DNA from: Mesorhizobium loti
Lineage (GTDB): Bacteria > Pseudomonadota > Alphaproteobacteria > Rhizobiales > Rhizobiaceae
Assembly: GCA_014189435.1 (NCBI GenBank)
Contig: CP050293.1
Location: forward strand, 4,593,001 to 4,657,000
Reading direction: 5' to 3'
DNA: 64,000 bases
The notes under the pieces are model-generated. The model searched no databases and had not been told where the DNA came from. It saw nothing but the letters and a program-made list of their open reading frames with translations. Position 1 is the stretch's first letter. Each line of letters opens with the position of its first letter. The position numbers were made by a program, and so were the translations under genes. Shown here piece by piece: positions 63,285 through 64,000 of this stretch.

Positions 63285-63383
63285 GCAGCTTCTCATAAGG
63301 GCTCCATTCGTAGCAAAAGGTCGATTGAGTCCAATTGGATCTCTGATTGCTCTCCGCCGACGGCATTGGCATTGGTGAGATCC

Positions 63384-64000
63384 ATGCGAATCTTTCTGAC
63401 TGGCGCAAGCGGCTATATCGGTCTGCACGTATTGTGCGAACTCCTTACGGCCGGCCATGAGGTCACCGCTCTGGTGCGGTCGCCTTTGAAGCTGGGATCT
63501 TACGCGCACGCCCCTAACCTGCGAATTGTGACGGCTGACCTCGCGCGACAACATCAGGTCCTACGGGCGCTGGCTGGGCACCATGTTTGCGTGCATGTTG
63601 CGCTCGTCTGGGGCCAGCCGGACGAAGAGCTTGAGCTCAGGGACACGGTGTTTTCCGCGAAGCTTTTCGACGCAGCGGGAAAAGCCGGCATAGCCCGTTG
63701 CATTTTCATGTCTTCGGTAGCAGTGCATCGCCCATTCGCGGAAGAGATGTCCGACGATGAGCGGCTCTCGGCGACTGACTACTACGGTGCCACAAAGGCA
63801 GCCGGCGAGCTTTTCCTCCGCGCGGCATGCACGGAACATCAGATGACTGGGATCGTCATCCGTCCGGGGCCGGTCGTCGGTCTGCCCGCATTTTCAGGAG
63901 GCTCCTTTCGCAGCGACCACCGCCTTGCTGGGATGGTAGCCTCCGCGATGGAAGCACGTCCACTCGAGGTCCTGGCGGGAGACGGACGCCAACTGTCGGA
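63384..64000 (+). CDS. NAD(P)-dependent epimerase/dehydratase, 5' part
   Basis: ATG 63384 opens an extended-SDR gene that runs off the right edge, giving 205 residues. The cofactor motif is TGASGYIG at residues 7-14, and the active-site pair is Tyr-x-x-x-Lys in YYGATKAAGE, with the catalytic Ser in FMSSVAVH upstream. The C-terminal substrate-binding part is outside the window, so the substrate cannot be judged. It does not overlap the GDPD gene, 100 bp upstream on the same strand. Confidence 0.87.
   Translation, partial: MRIFLTGASGYIGLHVLCELLTAGHEVTALVRSPLKLGSYAHAPNLRIVTADLARQHQVLRALAGHHVCVHVALVWGQPDEELELRDTVFSAKLFDAAGKAGIARCIFMSSVAVHRPFAEEMSDDERLSATDYYGATKAAGELFLRAACTEHQMTGIVIRPGPVVGLPAFSGGSFRSDHRLAGMVASAMEARPLEVLAGDGRQLS

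Noticed and set aside
1..64000. CRISPR arrays, tRNA or rRNA genes
   Set aside because: I saw no spacer-repeat pattern and no tRNA or rRNA sequence by eye; a covariance-model scan would settle small RNAs.

Overview
The window comes from an alphaproteobacterium of the Hyphomicrobiales, most likely Mesorhizobium or a close relative. The evidence is high GC coding sequence, a rhizobial-type transfer region (RepA, ParA, DUF736, DUF2840, TraF, an RlxS-like relaxase, TraG and a complete trb locus), a dense complement of Liv-type ABC transporter genes, and a sequence identical to the expected guaA 3' end. These names rest on reading motifs in translated sequence; no database was searched.

Bases 1-14030 look like chromosome or accessory metabolic DNA. 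They hold the N-terminus of a LEPR-XLL surface protein, a broken TPR gene, an AraC regulator, and a minus-strand run of SDR, MoaF-like, SnoaL-like and branched-chain-type ABC transporter genes. A YceI protein, a membrane protein, an aldehyde dehydrogenase and a GMC oxidoreductase follow. Together they suggest uptake and stepwise oxidation of an unidentified small alcohol, amine or aldehyde.

Bases 14031-14990 are a junction. A severed aldehyde dehydrogenase C-terminus is followed by a guaA-like attachment core with three TACGC repeats spaced 10 bp apart. No integrase lies in the window.

Bases 14993-28702 are a defence-like island. A plus-strand HTH-helicase and a small cysteine-rich protein face a minus-strand operon of abiEi, abiEii, an MmeI-like DNA methylase, an SF2 helicase, a GIY-YIG-type nuclease and a GHKL ATPase fused to a PD-(D/E)XK-like nuclease. 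An IS1380-family element split the last two genes. Removing it together with one CTAG target duplication rebuilds a stop codon and ribosome-binding site, so the six genes were probably one operon. This is the best candidate for an undescribed system.

Bases 28941-59230 are the backbone of an integrative and conjugative or plasmid-like element: DUF932, ParB-like, Toprim and DUF2493 proteins, small regulators, RepA with three iterons, ParA, mobilisation genes, and trbB-C-D-E-J-K-L-F-G-I with DUF2274 and a LysR gene. Two early genes share a structured leader with compensating stem changes.

Bases 59231-64000 are cargo or flank: a tautomerase with a divergent LysR gene, an AraC regulator, a GDPD phosphodiesterase and the start of an NAD-dependent epimerase.

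Seven single-base G or C indels break six genes, five of them +1 G/C in short runs. This suggests consensus sequence error as much as gene decay, so the broken genes should be checked against raw reads before being called dead.
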